A DNA stretch of 64,000 nucleotides from an uncultured Fidelibacterota bacterium (GCA_913049685.1 CAJWZD010000004.1:1-64000); one strand, 5' to 3'; positions 17,040 through 25,852 are shown, counted from the stretch's first letter. Made by a program: numbers and translations. Notes: generated by a model not told the origin, from the sequence alone.

Positions 17040-18332
17040 TTAATCTAGCCTAGCGATATGCCCTTTTACAATTGTTGCTTTAACTCTACCTTTGAGTCTT
17101 TGATTTATAAAAGGCGAATTATGAGACTTAGAGAAAATATTCTCGCTTGAGAAACTCCATTCTAAATCTGGATCAAAAATAGCTATTTCAGCATTTGAGC
17201 CTAACTTAAAAAGATCTTGATCCATCTTCATTACTTTTCGTGGATTTACCGTTAAACGTTTAATTAGTGAGATTAAATCCATTTTGTTATCATGAACTAA
17301 AATTTTATTGACTGCCCCAAAGCATGATTCAAGACCTATCATTCCAAATGGTGCAATATCAAAAGTTCCTTCTTTTTCTTCAATGGTGTGTGGCGCATGG
17401 TCAGTTGCTATACAATCTATTGTTCCACTCTTTACTGCTTCAATTAGGGCTTTTTTATCCTTTTTAGATCTAATTGGAGGAGCAACTTTTAGATTTGTAT
17501 TATAGGATACAAGATCTTCATCGGTAAAAAATAAATGATGCGCTGTTACTTCAGCGGATATTTTTTCGCTTTTCTTTTTTAAGGCCTTTATGTGCTCAAC
17601 AGATCTGAATGAACTTACATGTGGAACGTGAAGCCTCGCACCAGCATGAACGGCTATTTCTAAATCTCTGTGTACCATACTTGATTCAGTAATACCAGGA
17701 CTTGAAGGTAGACCAAGATTTGTTGAAACTTTACCCATATGCATTACTCCATCGCATTTTAAACATTCGTCCTCTGCGTGGTTAATGATAGGTATGTCAA
17801 ACATGCTTGAGTAATCAAGCGCGTTTTGCATTACTTTTGCGTCACCTATTGGTACTCCATCATCGCTGAATGCGATTGCACCCTCATTAATCATAGCTCC
17901 CATTTCGGTAATCTCTTTACCTTTTTGGGATTTAGTAACAGCGCCAATAGGAAAAATATTTATAGGGCATTCTTCAGATCTATTTATAATATATCTGGTT
18001 AATTCGGGAGTATCGATAGGGGGATCTGTGTTTGGCATGGCACATACCCCAGTAAAGCCTCCAGCTAGAGCTGCTAATGATCCAGAATTTAAGTCTTCCT
18101 TATCCTCTCCTCCTGGCTCACGAAAATGAACATGGGCATCAAAAAATCCATGAGTAATCATAAGATTATCACATTCTACAACCTCTGAGTTTTTGGGAGC
18201 AGATATTTTTCCAATTTGTTTTATTTTGCCATTTTCTATATGAACATCTGCTTTTTTCTCTGTTTCATTAAATGGGTCAAGTACAGTACCATTTATTAAT
18301 ATCTGATTTTTTTTGAGTTTGGAAATATTCAT
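17040..18332 (-). CDS. pyrC: Dihydroorotase (class I)
   Basis: This 430-residue amidohydrolase catalyses ring closure of carbamoyl aspartate in pyrimidine synthesis. Zinc ligands H67 and H69 are in DAHVHFREPGGEDKED, and later segments NHAED, HVPHVSS and ATDHAPHT supply further metal ligands and the catalytic aspartate. The length and the long PGGEDKED loop identify the class I type, which can associate with aspartate carbamoyltransferase. It directly abuts pyrB on the same strand and ends just before the rplM promoter. Confidence 0.95.
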   Translation of the reverse strand: MNISKLKKNQILINGTVLDPFNETEKKADVHIENGKIKQIGKISAPKNSEVVECDNLMITHGFFDAHVHFREPGGEDKEDLNSGSLAALAGGFTGVCAMPNTDPPIDTPELTRYIINRSEECPINIFPIGAVTKSQKGKEITEMGAMINEGAIAFSDDGVPIGDAKVMQNALDYSSMFDIPIINHAEDECLKCDGVMHMGKVSTNLGLPSSPGITESSMVHRDLEIAVHAGARLHVPHVSSFRSVEHIKALKKKSEKISAEVTAHHLFFTDEDLVSYNTNLKVAPPIRSKKDKKALIEAVKSGTIDCIATDHAPHTIEEKEGTFDIAPFGMIGLESCFGAVNKILVHDNKMDLISLIKRLTVNPRKVMKMDQDLFKLGSNAEIAIFDPDLEWSFSSENIFSKSHNSPFINQRLKGRVKATIVKGHIARLD

Positions 18333-19265
18333 TTAATCGGATTCCTCAGCAGGTTTTCCCCCAAGCAATAAGTAGAGAATGGACATTCTTGAAGCTACGC
18401 CATTTAAGACTTGATCTAAAATTATAGCTTGATCACTATCGACTACTGAGCTATCAATTTCAACGCCCCTATTTACTGGTCCAGGGTGCATTACTACTAT
18501 TTCTTTTTTATGTTTTAACATACGCTCATTAGTTATGCCAAAAAGATCACGATACTCTCTAACAGATGGTAGGAGACCTCCTTGCATTCTCTCTCTTTGA
18601 ATTCTTAGAACATTCAATGCGTCAGCCCATTCAATTACCTCATCAACATTATAGCTTATTTTAACTCCTAAATCTTCTGCGTATTTAGGAATCAATGTAG
18701 AAGGTCCACATAGCGTAACTTCAGCGCCCATTGTTTTCAATCCATAGATGTTACTCAAAGCAACCCTACTATGCATAATATCACCGATTATCGCGATTTT
18801 TAACCCTTTTAAATACCCAAACTTTTCATGGAGACTCATCATATCAAGAATAGCCTGCGTTGGATGTTCATGGGTACCGTCTCCAGCATTTATTACTACC
18901 GCATCAATATAATTGGTTAATTGAAGGGGTGAGCCTGGGGTGGGATGTCTCATAACAGCCGCATCTATTTTCATAGATTCGATGTTTTGTACGGTATCCT
19001 TGAAGGATTCACCTTTTTTTAAGCTTGAGGTAGAGGCTGAAAAATTCACAGTGTCAGCACTTAATCTTTTTTGTGCAAGCTCAAAACTAATTCTTGTGCG
19101 CGTGGAATTTTCAAAAAAAAGATTAACAATAGTTTTTCCCTTCAATGAAGGAACTTTCTTTATTGGCCTATTAAGGATTTCTTTAAATTTATACGCCGTG
19201 TCAATAATTGTTTGAATATCTTCACCTGGGTAGTCCTTGAGACCTAAAAGATGAATGTGTTTCAT
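18333..19265 (-). CDS. pyrB: Aspartate carbamoyltransferase catalytic chain
   Basis: This 310-residue protein condenses carbamoyl phosphate with aspartate, the committed step of pyrimidine synthesis. The carbamoyl phosphate loop STRTRISFE starts at residue 54, HEHPTQAILD lies near 135 and HPGPVNRGVEI near 270. Length fits a catalytic chain. No pyrI regulatory chain is adjacent; control is more likely through PyrR, encoded just upstream with a four-base overlap. Confidence 0.96.
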   Translation of the reverse strand: MKHIHLLGLKDYPGEDIQTIIDTAYKFKEILNRPIKKVPSLKGKTIVNLFFENSTRTRISFELAQKRLSADTVNFSASTSSLKKGESFKDTVQNIESMKIDAAVMRHPTPGSPLQLTNYIDAVVINAGDGTHEHPTQAILDMMSLHEKFGYLKGLKIAIIGDIMHSRVALSNIYGLKTMGAEVTLCGPSTLIPKYAEDLGVKISYNVDEVIEWADALNVLRIQRERMQGGLLPSVREYRDLFGITNERMLKHKKEIVVMHPGPVNRGVEIDSSVVDSDQAIILDQVLNGVASRMSILYLLLGGKPAEESD

Positions 19266-19816
19266 TTTGCATCCTTGTAATTAATAAGGCTAACGCTATC
19301 ATTTTTATCAATTTCTTCAAGCTCAACTTTTACATGCTCACCTTCATGGGTAGGAATATTTGCACCTATGAAATCTGCTTTAATTGGCACTTCACGATGA
19401 CCTCGATCAACTAAAACAGCTAGCTGAATTTTGCTTGGCCTACCAAAAGAATTTAATTCGTCTAGTGCCGCACGTATTGTCCTTCCAGTATATAATACAT
19501 CATCAATAAGAATTAAAATTTTATCGTTTATATTTCCAATAATACTAGTTCCCTTCACCTGCGGTACCACCAACCTTTCTCTGAAATCATCTCGATGGAA
19601 AGTAATGTCCAGTGAGCCAACTTGTATATCCTTACTTGTTATTTTCTCTATTTGCGATTTTATTCGCATTGCTAGGGGTTCACCCCTAGAAAGTATACCA
19701 ACAAGAAAAATACTGCTCACATCGGTATTTTTCTCAATTATCTCATGCGAAATGCGGGTTATTTTGCGATTGACATCACCCGAATCAAGTATCTTTATTT
19801 TTTTAAATTTTGACAT
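19262..19816 (-). CDS. pyrR: PyrR bifunctional pyrimidine operon regulator/uracil phosphoribosyltransferase
   Basis: This 184-residue type I phosphoribosyltransferase-fold protein has the PRPP loop ILIDDVLYTGRTIRAALDE at about residues 100-118 and VDRGHREVPIKADFIG near the C-terminus, both PyrR signatures. PyrR binds UMP and then a specific RNA hairpin in pyr leader transcripts; it usually also has weak uracil phosphoribosyltransferase activity. Here it heads pyrR-pyrB-pyrC, and the leader between miaA and pyrR contains a matching RNA loop (19877-19890), so autogenous control is likely. Confidence 0.95.
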   Translation of the reverse strand: MSKFKKIKILDSGDVNRKITRISHEIIEKNTDVSSIFLVGILSRGEPLAMRIKSQIEKITSKDIQVGSLDITFHRDDFRERLVVPQVKGTSIIGNINDKILILIDDVLYTGRTIRAALDELNSFGRPSKIQLAVLVDRGHREVPIKADFIGANIPTHEGEHVKVELEEIDKNDSVSLINYKDAK

Positions 19817-19824
19817 AAAATGTC

Positions 19825-19890
19825 TCGATAAGAAATTATCGACTGAAAGGAAATATAATAAGTTTTCAACTCTTACATTCTCTCAGGAAT
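19825..19890 (-). promoter_or_regulatory. pyrR leader: PyrR-type RNA loop plus start-proximal hairpin
   Basis: Read leftward, ATTCCTGAGAGAAT (19890-19877) folds as ATTC/GAAT around the hexaloop CTGAGA, which fits the CNGNGA loop of known PyrR binding sites, with the flanking UC on the 5' side conserved. Further on, TCGATAATTTCTTATCGA (19842-19825) forms a second hairpin ending only eight bases before the pyrR ATG. There is no long U run, so translation-level control is more likely than transcription attenuation. Confidence 0.5.
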
Positions 19891-19941
19891 AGCTTAAAGA
19901 GCGAATAAATATATTAAATAATCAATTTAAATAAAAATGAT

Positions 19942-20868
19942 TTATTTGATGAAAGGCAAAATCTTCTTTATGATTCGACTAGTAATGATCCCCGAATCCA
20001 TATCAATGATAAGGTTCATACTTTCTTTTTTAAACCATTTAATTTGCCTAACAGCATACTGATAAGTTTTTGTATTAATTTCTGATTCTAAGCTTTCAAG
20101 GCTAATATTGTTATTCAGGTATGAAACAATTTGACGATATCCTATCGAATCGAGGGGGTGCAGATTAATCCCTGGATATTTTTCAATTAAATTTTTTACT
20201 TCATCTATCCACCCATTTTTAATCATCCTTGCTGTTCTTTTTGAAATTCTATCTCTAAGTACACTTCTATCCCAATTTAGGTAGATCGAAAAAAGATTTA
20301 AATTAGAAGTAGGTTTATTTTTTTGTTTTTTAAAATGCTCTGAAGGGGGTTTTCCAGTTCCTTCATATATTTCTAATGCTCTTATGAGCCTTTTTCTGTT
20401 GTTGATGTGAACATGTATGTAATATTCAGGATCAATTTTTTTGAGTGTGTTCATCATTTCCTGCGCATTACCGCCATCGTATTGATCTTCAAGGTTTTTT
20501 CTTATTTTTAATTCAGATTTACTCTGATCAAAAATTCCACTATTCAAAGCTCTAAAATACAACCCAGCTCCACCGCATAGTATTGGTATTTTATCTCTAG
20601 ACTTTATCTGCTCAATACAAGAATGAACGAGCTTTGCGTAATCTCCAGCGTTAACTGCTTCTGTAACAGATTTGCCTCCAATAAGATGATGCGGTACGTC
20701 TTCCATTTCTTTTTTAGTGGGCTGAGCGGTTCCAATAGGAATATTATCGTAAATTTGTCTTGAATCTAAACCAATGACTTCGCCTTCAACTTTTTTGGCT
20801 AAATTAATTGCTAAATCAGTTTTTCCGCTCGCAGTTGGAGCTAAAATGGTGGGTATTGGTTCAATCAA
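19942..20868 (-). CDS. miaA: tRNA dimethylallyltransferase
   Basis: This 308-residue enzyme transfers a dimethylallyl group to A37 of tRNAs that read UNN codons. The P-loop LAPTASGKTDLA lies at residues 8-19, GLDSRQIYDNIPIGTAQPT follows with the substrate-site aspartate, and NNRKRLIRALEIYEGTG and DSIGYRQIVSYL are typical of MiaA. It is adjacent to a MutL C-terminal domain gene; mutL-miaA adjacency is common in bacteria, here with a reduced mutL. Confidence 0.96.
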   Translation of the reverse strand: MIEPIPTILAPTASGKTDLAINLAKKVEGEVIGLDSRQIYDNIPIGTAQPTKKEMEDVPHHLIGGKSVTEAVNAGDYAKLVHSCIEQIKSRDKIPILCGGAGLYFRALNSGIFDQSKSELKIRKNLEDQYDGGNAQEMMNTLKKIDPEYYIHVHINNRKRLIRALEIYEGTGKPPSEHFKKQKNKPTSNLNLFSIYLNWDRSVLRDRISKRTARMIKNGWIDEVKNLIEKYPGINLHPLDSIGYRQIVSYLNNNISLESLESEINTKTYQYAVRQIKWFKKESMNLIIDMDSGIITSRIIKKILPFIK

Positions 20869-20905
20869 AAAAATTCATTCACATTTTTAGGATAGGATGT
20901 CTAAT

Positions 20906-21562
20906 TCAAAATTTTTCTTTAATCTCATTTATTGGTATCTGAATGATTGAAGATCTACCTTGCGGGCAAATAAAGGGATCTTTTGTACCAAAAAGGCGAT
21001 TTACAATCTCTACCATTTCATTATCATCCAAACTGTCTCCGTGTTTTATGCAGGCTTGGCTAGAAAAACTTAGTGCTATAGCTTTTTCTTTTGACATGTT
21101 ATTTTTTATTAAGGACATAAATTTTTTTAATATTTTACTAATTATTTCAGCCTCATTTCCTCGCAACATGTCTGTTGGAATAGATTCTAAAACTACGCTA
21201 TCAGTTTCATTTTTTATTAAATCAAATCCGATCCTGTTTAAAAAAGGAAGTGCGTCTAATAAATTATAATAATCCTCAGAAGAAAACTTCAATTCAACAG
21301 GAAATAATAGAGTCTGTGACAATGGAAAGCTTGTGGATGGGTTTTGCAGCAAACTTAAAGCTCTTTCATAAAGAATGCGCTGGTGTGCAAGTTTTTGATC
21401 AATAATCACAATACCTGATTCAACAGGTGATACGATATAGGTATTGTTCAATTGCCAGATTTTATTTATATCAATATTATCAGAATAATTGTTTTTTTGG
21501 GATGCTAGTTTTGATACATACTGCTTTGCCCTATCAACGGCATCTAAAAAATTTTCAGTCAC
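20906..21562 (-). CDS. MutL C-terminal (dimerisation/endonuclease) domain as a stand-alone protein
   Basis: The 218 residues match only the C-terminal third of the mismatch repair protein MutL: a QLNNTYIVSPVESGIVIIDQ strand pair, DQKLAHQRILYE in place of the DQHAxxE metal motif, SSQACIKHGDSL and CPQGRSSII near the end. The N-terminal ATPase and transducer domains (about 330 residues) are absent, and no remnant of them precedes the gene: its ATG overlaps the FTCD stop by four bases. The nuclease motif is altered (H to K at the third position). It could be a genuine split protein acting with an ATPase encoded elsewhere, or what is left after a rearrangement of mutL. Confidence 0.75.
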   Translation of the reverse strand: MTENFLDAVDRAKQYVSKLASQKNNYSDNIDINKIWQLNNTYIVSPVESGIVIIDQKLAHQRILYERALSLLQNPSTSFPLSQTLLFPVELKFSSEDYYNLLDALPFLNRIGFDLIKNETDSVVLESIPTDMLRGNEAEIISKILKKFMSLIKNNMSKEKAIALSFSSQACIKHGDSLDDNEMVEIVNRLFGTKDPFICPQGRSSIIQIPINEIKEKF

Positions 21563-23259
21563 AATGACGCCATTACTTTATGAACATTGTCAATTATTAG
21601 CTTATAAGATTTTTCAATTTTCTTTTTTTTACTTTTAAGATCCTCGCTTATTCTATTTCTAAGATTTTTATTTTCAATTGCAGGCATATTAATTAAAACA
21701 TTCAAAGATGCGCCTTTAAATCCAGCATAGGCTGATTCAACAGCAACACCAATATCGCTTACTGAATTCGGATTTCCCTTTAAACTTAAAGTAATGCAAA
21801 GATCTACAACATCAGCACATAAAGAAGCTATGAGAAAAGGTGTTTCGAAAGCATGTTCGTTTGCATTTTTAAGCGCAATATTTTTAAGCCTAGCTTCTTC
21901 GTCGGTTTTTGCAGACAATTTATTAGAATCCATTATTGCATTAAATGCATTAGTATCTTCATCGACTAGTGCAGCAAGCTTATCTTTGATTAATTGCGCT
22001 TTTTTACCCAAGTCATTCATTTCACCTCTCAAATCAAAAAAATCTTTTTTATAATACGTTAATGAAGCGACCATAGAGCAAAGAGAAGCGCCGGTCGATC
22101 CAAGTAGCGCTGAAACAGATCCACCTCCTGGGGCAGGACTTTTACTAGAAACCTCATCTAAAAAATCTGAAGTAGATAAATCGACCAATTTATTTACTTC
22201 ATCGCTGATAGCATATTCGATAATCTTTTTATTTGGATCAAAAGAGCCTAAATCATTAAGACCTAATGATTGAACGGCGCATTCAATTATTTCATTCTCT
22301 GGAATCCCTTCGAAAGAATTTTGTTTGCGTAAGTAGTGTTTGCCAGTCAAAATAATAGCATCTAATGGTACAAGCCCAACAAGTTCGCTGCCTGTTACCC
22401 TCACACCGCGTTCGTAAGCAAGTTTACAAGCTGCATCAAAAACATCATAAATAGATGATGTTTTGTAATTATTTAAGTTGATAGAAATTTGAGCGCACTT
22501 ATACTCTTCAATATACCAGCCAACAGCTTTAACATCCTTGAAAATCCCTTTAATCTTTACAGGAGAACCATCTCTATTTCTAACGATATCACCATCTAAA
22601 AGGTTTGGCGATTTAGGGTTGGGGTTACGCTTACTTCTGCCTTTTTCTCTAAGTTCAAATGCTATGTCTGTTGCGAGGCGCTGATCAGCTGTGTTTAAGT
22701 TAATGTTGTATGCAATTAAAAAATTTCTAACACCAATCGCAGTTGCTCCAGATTTTGGATTAAAGTCTATTGGCCCGTAATCTGGTTTCCAGTCATTGCT
22801 CTTTAGCTTTTTCGAAAGCCCTTCGTATTCGCCAAATCTAATATCAGCTAAATTGACTCGTAATGGGCTAGAGGCTGACTTTTCATAAAGGTATATTGGT
22901 ATTGAAAGTTCATCGCCTACTTTTTTAGCCAGACGTCGGGATAAATCTATACATTCTTCATCAGTAACTCCAGAAATTGGAATTAGAGGACATACGTCGG
23001 TCGCCCCCATTCTAGAGTGGGTTCCGCTATGCTTAGACATGTCAATTAAATCTGCAGATGTTTTAATGGAATTAAAAGCTGCTTCTTCTACGGCTTCGGG
23101 GCTTCCAACAAAAGTTACTACAGTTCTGTTCGTATCTTTACCGGAATCAACTCCTAAAAGTGAAACTCCATCGACTTTCTTAATTGAGTCAGTGATTGCT
23201 GAAATTATATTGTTATTTCTGCCTTCACTAAAATTTGGAACGCATTCAACAAGCCTCAT
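21559..23259 (-). CDS. Bifunctional glutamate formimidoyltransferase/formimidoyl-THF cyclodeaminase
   Basis: The 566-residue fusion protein acts in histidine degradation and one-carbon metabolism. Residues 1 to about 325 are the formiminotransferase (start MRLVECVPNFSEGRN, then HSGTHSRMGATDVCPLIP with the catalytic histidine region, and RGVRVTGSELVGLVPLDA). Residues about 350-566 are the helical cyclodeaminase (SPAPGGGSVSALLGSTGASL and DTNAFNAIM). The order is that of the animal FTCD enzyme. No hut genes lie nearby. It overlaps the 43-aa ORF upstream and the mutL-C gene downstream by a few bases each, so it is embedded in a long operon. Confidence 0.93.
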   Translation of the reverse strand: MRLVECVPNFSEGRNNNIISAITDSIKKVDGVSLLGVDSGKDTNRTVVTFVGSPEAVEEAAFNSIKTSADLIDMSKHSGTHSRMGATDVCPLIPISGVTDEECIDLSRRLAKKVGDELSIPIYLYEKSASSPLRVNLADIRFGEYEGLSKKLKSNDWKPDYGPIDFNPKSGATAIGVRNFLIAYNINLNTADQRLATDIAFELREKGRSKRNPNPKSPNLLDGDIVRNRDGSPVKIKGIFKDVKAVGWYIEEYKCAQISINLNNYKTSSIYDVFDAACKLAYERGVRVTGSELVGLVPLDAIILTGKHYLRKQNSFEGIPENEIIECAVQSLGLNDLGSFDPNKKIIEYAISDEVNKLVDLSTSDFLDEVSSKSPAPGGGSVSALLGSTGASLCSMVASLTYYKKDFFDLRGEMNDLGKKAQLIKDKLAALVDEDTNAFNAIMDSNKLSAKTDEEARLKNIALKNANEHAFETPFLIASLCADVVDLCITLSLKGNPNSVSDIGVAVESAYAGFKGASLNVLINMPAIENKNLRNRISEDLKSKKKKIEKSYKLIIDNVHKVMASL

Positions 23260-23387
23260 TTTGCTGCCTGAGAAATTTGTAATAGGTAATTTATTAAAAA
23301 AATAACTACAACTAGAGATAATGCTGTACTAAGAATTGAGCGCTTATATCTTCTAGAGGGAACAATTTTTTTGAATAATCTTCTCAC
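23256..23387 (-). CDS. 43-residue single-helix membrane protein (small ORF)
   Basis: A GTG codon immediately after the M50 protease stop (same frame, TAA-GTG) opens a 43-codon frame whose TGA overlaps the FTCD ATG (ATGA). The product starts with a basic segment (VRRLFKKIVPSRRYKR), then has one hydrophobic helix (about residues 19-37) and ends ISQAAK. It fills the gap between the two genes exactly, with stop-start coupling on both sides, which argues for a real gene. AGG lies about nine bases before the GTG. I recognise no family; the topology recalls small division or assembly membrane proteins, but that is only resemblance. Confidence 0.5.
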   Translation of the reverse strand: MRRLFKKIVPSRRYKRSILSTALSLVVVIFLINYLLQISQAAK

Positions 23388-24005
23388 TTACATGCCTGCA
23401 AAAAGGAACATAAAAAAATTGACAAATGGACTCATAAATGCCCATATTATTGAAACCCCTGTGAACATGCCAAAAAGAATTAGACCCATTAAAATCTGAG
23501 GTCCATACATCTGTAATTGCATTACTAGCTGAGGATTTCTTCGAATCATTATTCCTGAAAAAATCTGCGATCCATCTAAAGGAGGTATTGGAATCATATT
23601 AAAAACAGCTAAAGAAATATTTATTTGTGTAAATAAAATCAACATCGATGTTAAAGGTCCAACATACCCGGTTAATCTAATTAAAATCCCGCCTATTAGT
23701 GCTAAAAAAAGATTTGAAGCAGGACCAGCAAAAGCAATTTTCATCATATCTTCTCTGGGATTTGCTAAATAACGAGAATCAACTGGTACAGGTTTAGCCC
23801 AACCAAATCCAACAAATAAAATCATCATTGATCCGAAAGGATCAAGATGTGCAATTGGATTAAGTGTTAATCTTCCTTGATTTTTTGCAGTAGGGTCACC
23901 GAGCTTATAAGCAACCCATCCATGAGAGAACTCGTGAAATACCAAAGCAAACAGCAAAACAGGTATTAGTAGTACTAAAACCTCTGGTGGGAGTCGAAAT
24001 AGCAT
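23388..24005 (-). CDS. Site-2 protease family (M50) intramembrane metalloprotease
   Basis: This 205-residue multi-pass membrane protein has the zinc motif HEFSH at residues 24-28 and the second metal-binding motif NMIPIPPLDGSQ at about residues 136-147. LGDPTAKNQGRLTLNPIAH after the first motif is typical of the short bacterial M50B group. It lacks PDZ domains, unlike RseP, so it is not the envelope-stress protease itself, and the substrate is unknown. Its start codon shares one base with the xerD stop (TGATG). Confidence 0.9.
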   Translation of the reverse strand: MLFRLPPEVLVLLIPVLLFALVFHEFSHGWVAYKLGDPTAKNQGRLTLNPIAHLDPFGSMMILFVGFGWAKPVPVDSRYLANPREDMMKIAFAGPASNLFLALIGGILIRLTGYVGPLTSMLILFTQINISLAVFNMIPIPPLDGSQIFSGIMIRRNPQLVMQLQMYGPQILMGLILFGMFTGVSIIWAFMSPFVNFFMFLFAGM

Positions 24006-24901
24006 CAGTCAAATCTCGGATGAAATGTCCTGTGGACTTCTTTTAAGTGCTCTTTATCTAGGTGGGTATAAATCTGAGTGGTGGAAATATCAGCATGCCC
24101 AAGCATTTCTTGAACAGATCGCAAGTCTGCACCTCCTTCAAGTAAGTGCGTTGCGAATGAGTGTCTTAAAGTATGGGGGCTAATTTCTTTATTTATTTCT
24201 GCAATGTTTGCCCATTTTTTTAGAAGAATCCATATCATCATTCTGGTAAGTTTTTTTCCGTTTCTGCTTAAAAATAGCTCTGCTGTCTTAGGGTCTTTTT
24301 CAGAAAAAGAAGGTCTTTCTTTTTCGATATAATCTTTAAGATTTTTTCTTGCCATAGGTCCAATAGGCACGAATCTTTGTTTTCCACCTTTGCCATCAAC
24401 CCGAATCATTTCTGAATCCCATAGAATATTTGCTAATTTAAAATTGCACAACTCAGTTACACGTAGACCGCAGGAATACATCATCTCAAATATGGCTACA
24501 TCGCGCATTGACATTGGAGCTTTTTTTGGAATGAAATGCAAAATTTTATCAATCTCTTCTACGGTAAGTATGCTTGGGAGTTTTTTTGCAACTTTGGGTG
24601 TATCAATAGATAAAACAGGATTATTATCAATTCTGCCTTCCGATAGTAAAAAATTATGATACGTTCTTATACAAGAAATAGCTCGCTTTATGGAATTCGC
24701 AGACATGTTTTCAGCATTCAAAAATCTTACATATGCTCGTAAATTTCTCTCTTTAACTAAAGCAATATCATCTAATCTTTGTCGTCTTAACATGAAGGAA
24801 TGGTATTTTACAAGGTCTCTCTTATATGAGGACAAAGAATTATCAGCCAACCCTTTTTCAATTTTCAATATTTTGATAAAATCTTTTATAAATTCGCGCA
24901 T
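24005..24901 (-). CDS. xerD: Tyrosine recombinase XerD
   Basis: This 298-residue recombinase resolves chromosome dimers at dif. The catalytic residues are visible: Arg in CGLRVTEL (about 160), HTLRHSFATHLL with His and Arg near 241-244, LGHADISTT with the second His, and the nucleophilic Tyr in QIYTHLDKEHL. The N-terminal SAM-like domain occupies residues 1-100. Length and spacing fit XerC/XerD; I choose XerD from overall resemblance, and XerC cannot be excluded. It is an internal operon gene, not part of an integrated element. Confidence 0.9.
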   Translation of the reverse strand: MREFIKDFIKILKIEKGLADNSLSSYKRDLVKYHSFMLRRQRLDDIALVKERNLRAYVRFLNAENMSANSIKRAISCIRTYHNFLLSEGRIDNNPVLSIDTPKVAKKLPSILTVEEIDKILHFIPKKAPMSMRDVAIFEMMYSCGLRVTELCNFKLANILWDSEMIRVDGKGGKQRFVPIGPMARKNLKDYIEKERPSFSEKDPKTAELFLSRNGKKLTRMMIWILLKKWANIAEINKEISPHTLRHSFATHLLEGGADLRSVQEMLGHADISTTQIYTHLDKEHLKEVHRTFHPRFD

Positions 24902-24905
24902 ATGC

Positions 24906-25469
24906 TTAAATATTTTGCTCTATATTTTCACATAATATGTGTTCAATTAGAAGGTGGCACTCTTGGATACGCTGGGTATCATCAGATGGAACTGAGATTA
25001 AAACGTCACCCTTATTTTTCATCTTACCCTGTGAACCTCCAGTTAAAATTATGCTTTGAATTCCAGCTTCTTTTGCAGTTTCTAAAGCTTTTAAGACGTT
25101 TTTTGAGTTACCACTTGTTGAGATAGCAATAAGAATATCACCAGAGGATCCCAGTCCTTCAATTTGTCGTGAGAAAATATGATCATAATTAGTATCATTT
25201 GCCCATGCGGTAATAAATGAAGTGTCAGTGGTAAGCGCAATTGAAGCTATTGGTTTTCTTTTATGGCTCCTCAAGCCACCCATTAATTCAGCAGCCATAT
25301 GTTGAGCATCTGCTGCAGAACCACCGTTTCCACACCACAGTATTTTATTGCCATTTCTAATAGATTCGAGCATTATTTCTGATGCGCGAACAATATCATC
25401 TATACACGTATCAAGCATACTTAATTTAGTTTTAGCGCTATCTCTAATAATTTTACGAAAATCAAGCAT
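24906..25469 (-). CDS. gmhA: Sedoheptulose 7-phosphate isomerase
   Basis: This 187-residue single SIS-domain protein has WCGNGGSAADAQHMAAEL, LTTDTSFITAWANDTNYDHIF and AISTSGNSKNVL, the sugar-phosphate-binding signatures of GmhA. It makes heptose 7-phosphate for the ADP-heptose of the LPS inner core, which implies a Gram-negative outer membrane. No other heptose genes are adjacent. Its start overlaps the gcvH stop by one base. Confidence 0.93.
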   Translation of the reverse strand: MLDFRKIIRDSAKTKLSMLDTCIDDIVRASEIMLESIRNGNKILWCGNGGSAADAQHMAAELMGGLRSHKRKPIASIALTTDTSFITAWANDTNYDHIFSRQIEGLGSSGDILIAISTSGNSKNVLKALETAKEAGIQSIILTGGSQGKMKNKGDVLISVPSDDTQRIQECHLLIEHILCENIEQNI

Positions 25470-25846
25470 TATTCTATAAACTCCTTGTAGTCCTCATTAG
25501 ACAACAAATTATTATACTCATTAAGACTATCTACAGATACTTTAATTATCCATCCAGAGCCATAAGGATCAGAGTTAATAAGATCAGGGCTTTCTTCGAG
25601 TTCATTATTAATTTCTACAATTTTACCCGAAACTGGAGCAAAGAGATCAGCAACAGTTTTTACAGCTTCAACTACACCAAATGTATCATCCTGATTTATA
25701 TTGCTTTCCAATTCAGGTAACTCTACAAATACAATATCACCAAGCTGTCCTTGCGCATGGTCAGTTATTCCGATTGTAGCTATATTGTTATCAATTACTA
25801 CCCATTCGTGCTCTTTCGTATATTTCAATTCATTTGGTATGCTCAT
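25469..25846 (-). CDS. gcvH: Glycine cleavage system H protein
   Basis: This 125-residue lipoyl carrier has the lipoyl-lysine K63 in the conserved VVEAVKTVADLFAPVSG segment and the usual KYTKEHEW start. It shuttles the aminomethyl group between the P, T and L proteins. None of those genes is nearby, and gcvH sits instead between accC and gmhA, so co-regulation with glycine cleavage is not evident from context. Confidence 0.96.
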   Translation of the reverse strand: MSIPNELKYTKEHEWVVIDNNIATIGITDHAQGQLGDIVFVELPELESNINQDDTFGVVEAVKTVADLFAPVSGKIVEINNELEESPDLINSDPYGSGWIIKVSVDSLNEYNNLLSNEDYKEFIE

Positions 25847-25852
25847 TTATTT

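Noticed and set aside
19825-19842. Hairpin before pyrR as a transcription terminator
   Set aside because: The stem is short and AT-rich and the following U run is only four bases; translation-level action is more likely.
24005-24901. XerD-type recombinase as a sign of an integrated element
   Set aside because: It lies inside a compact housekeeping operon, with no attachment sites, repeats or phage genes nearby, and has the length and motifs of the chromosomal Xer enzyme.
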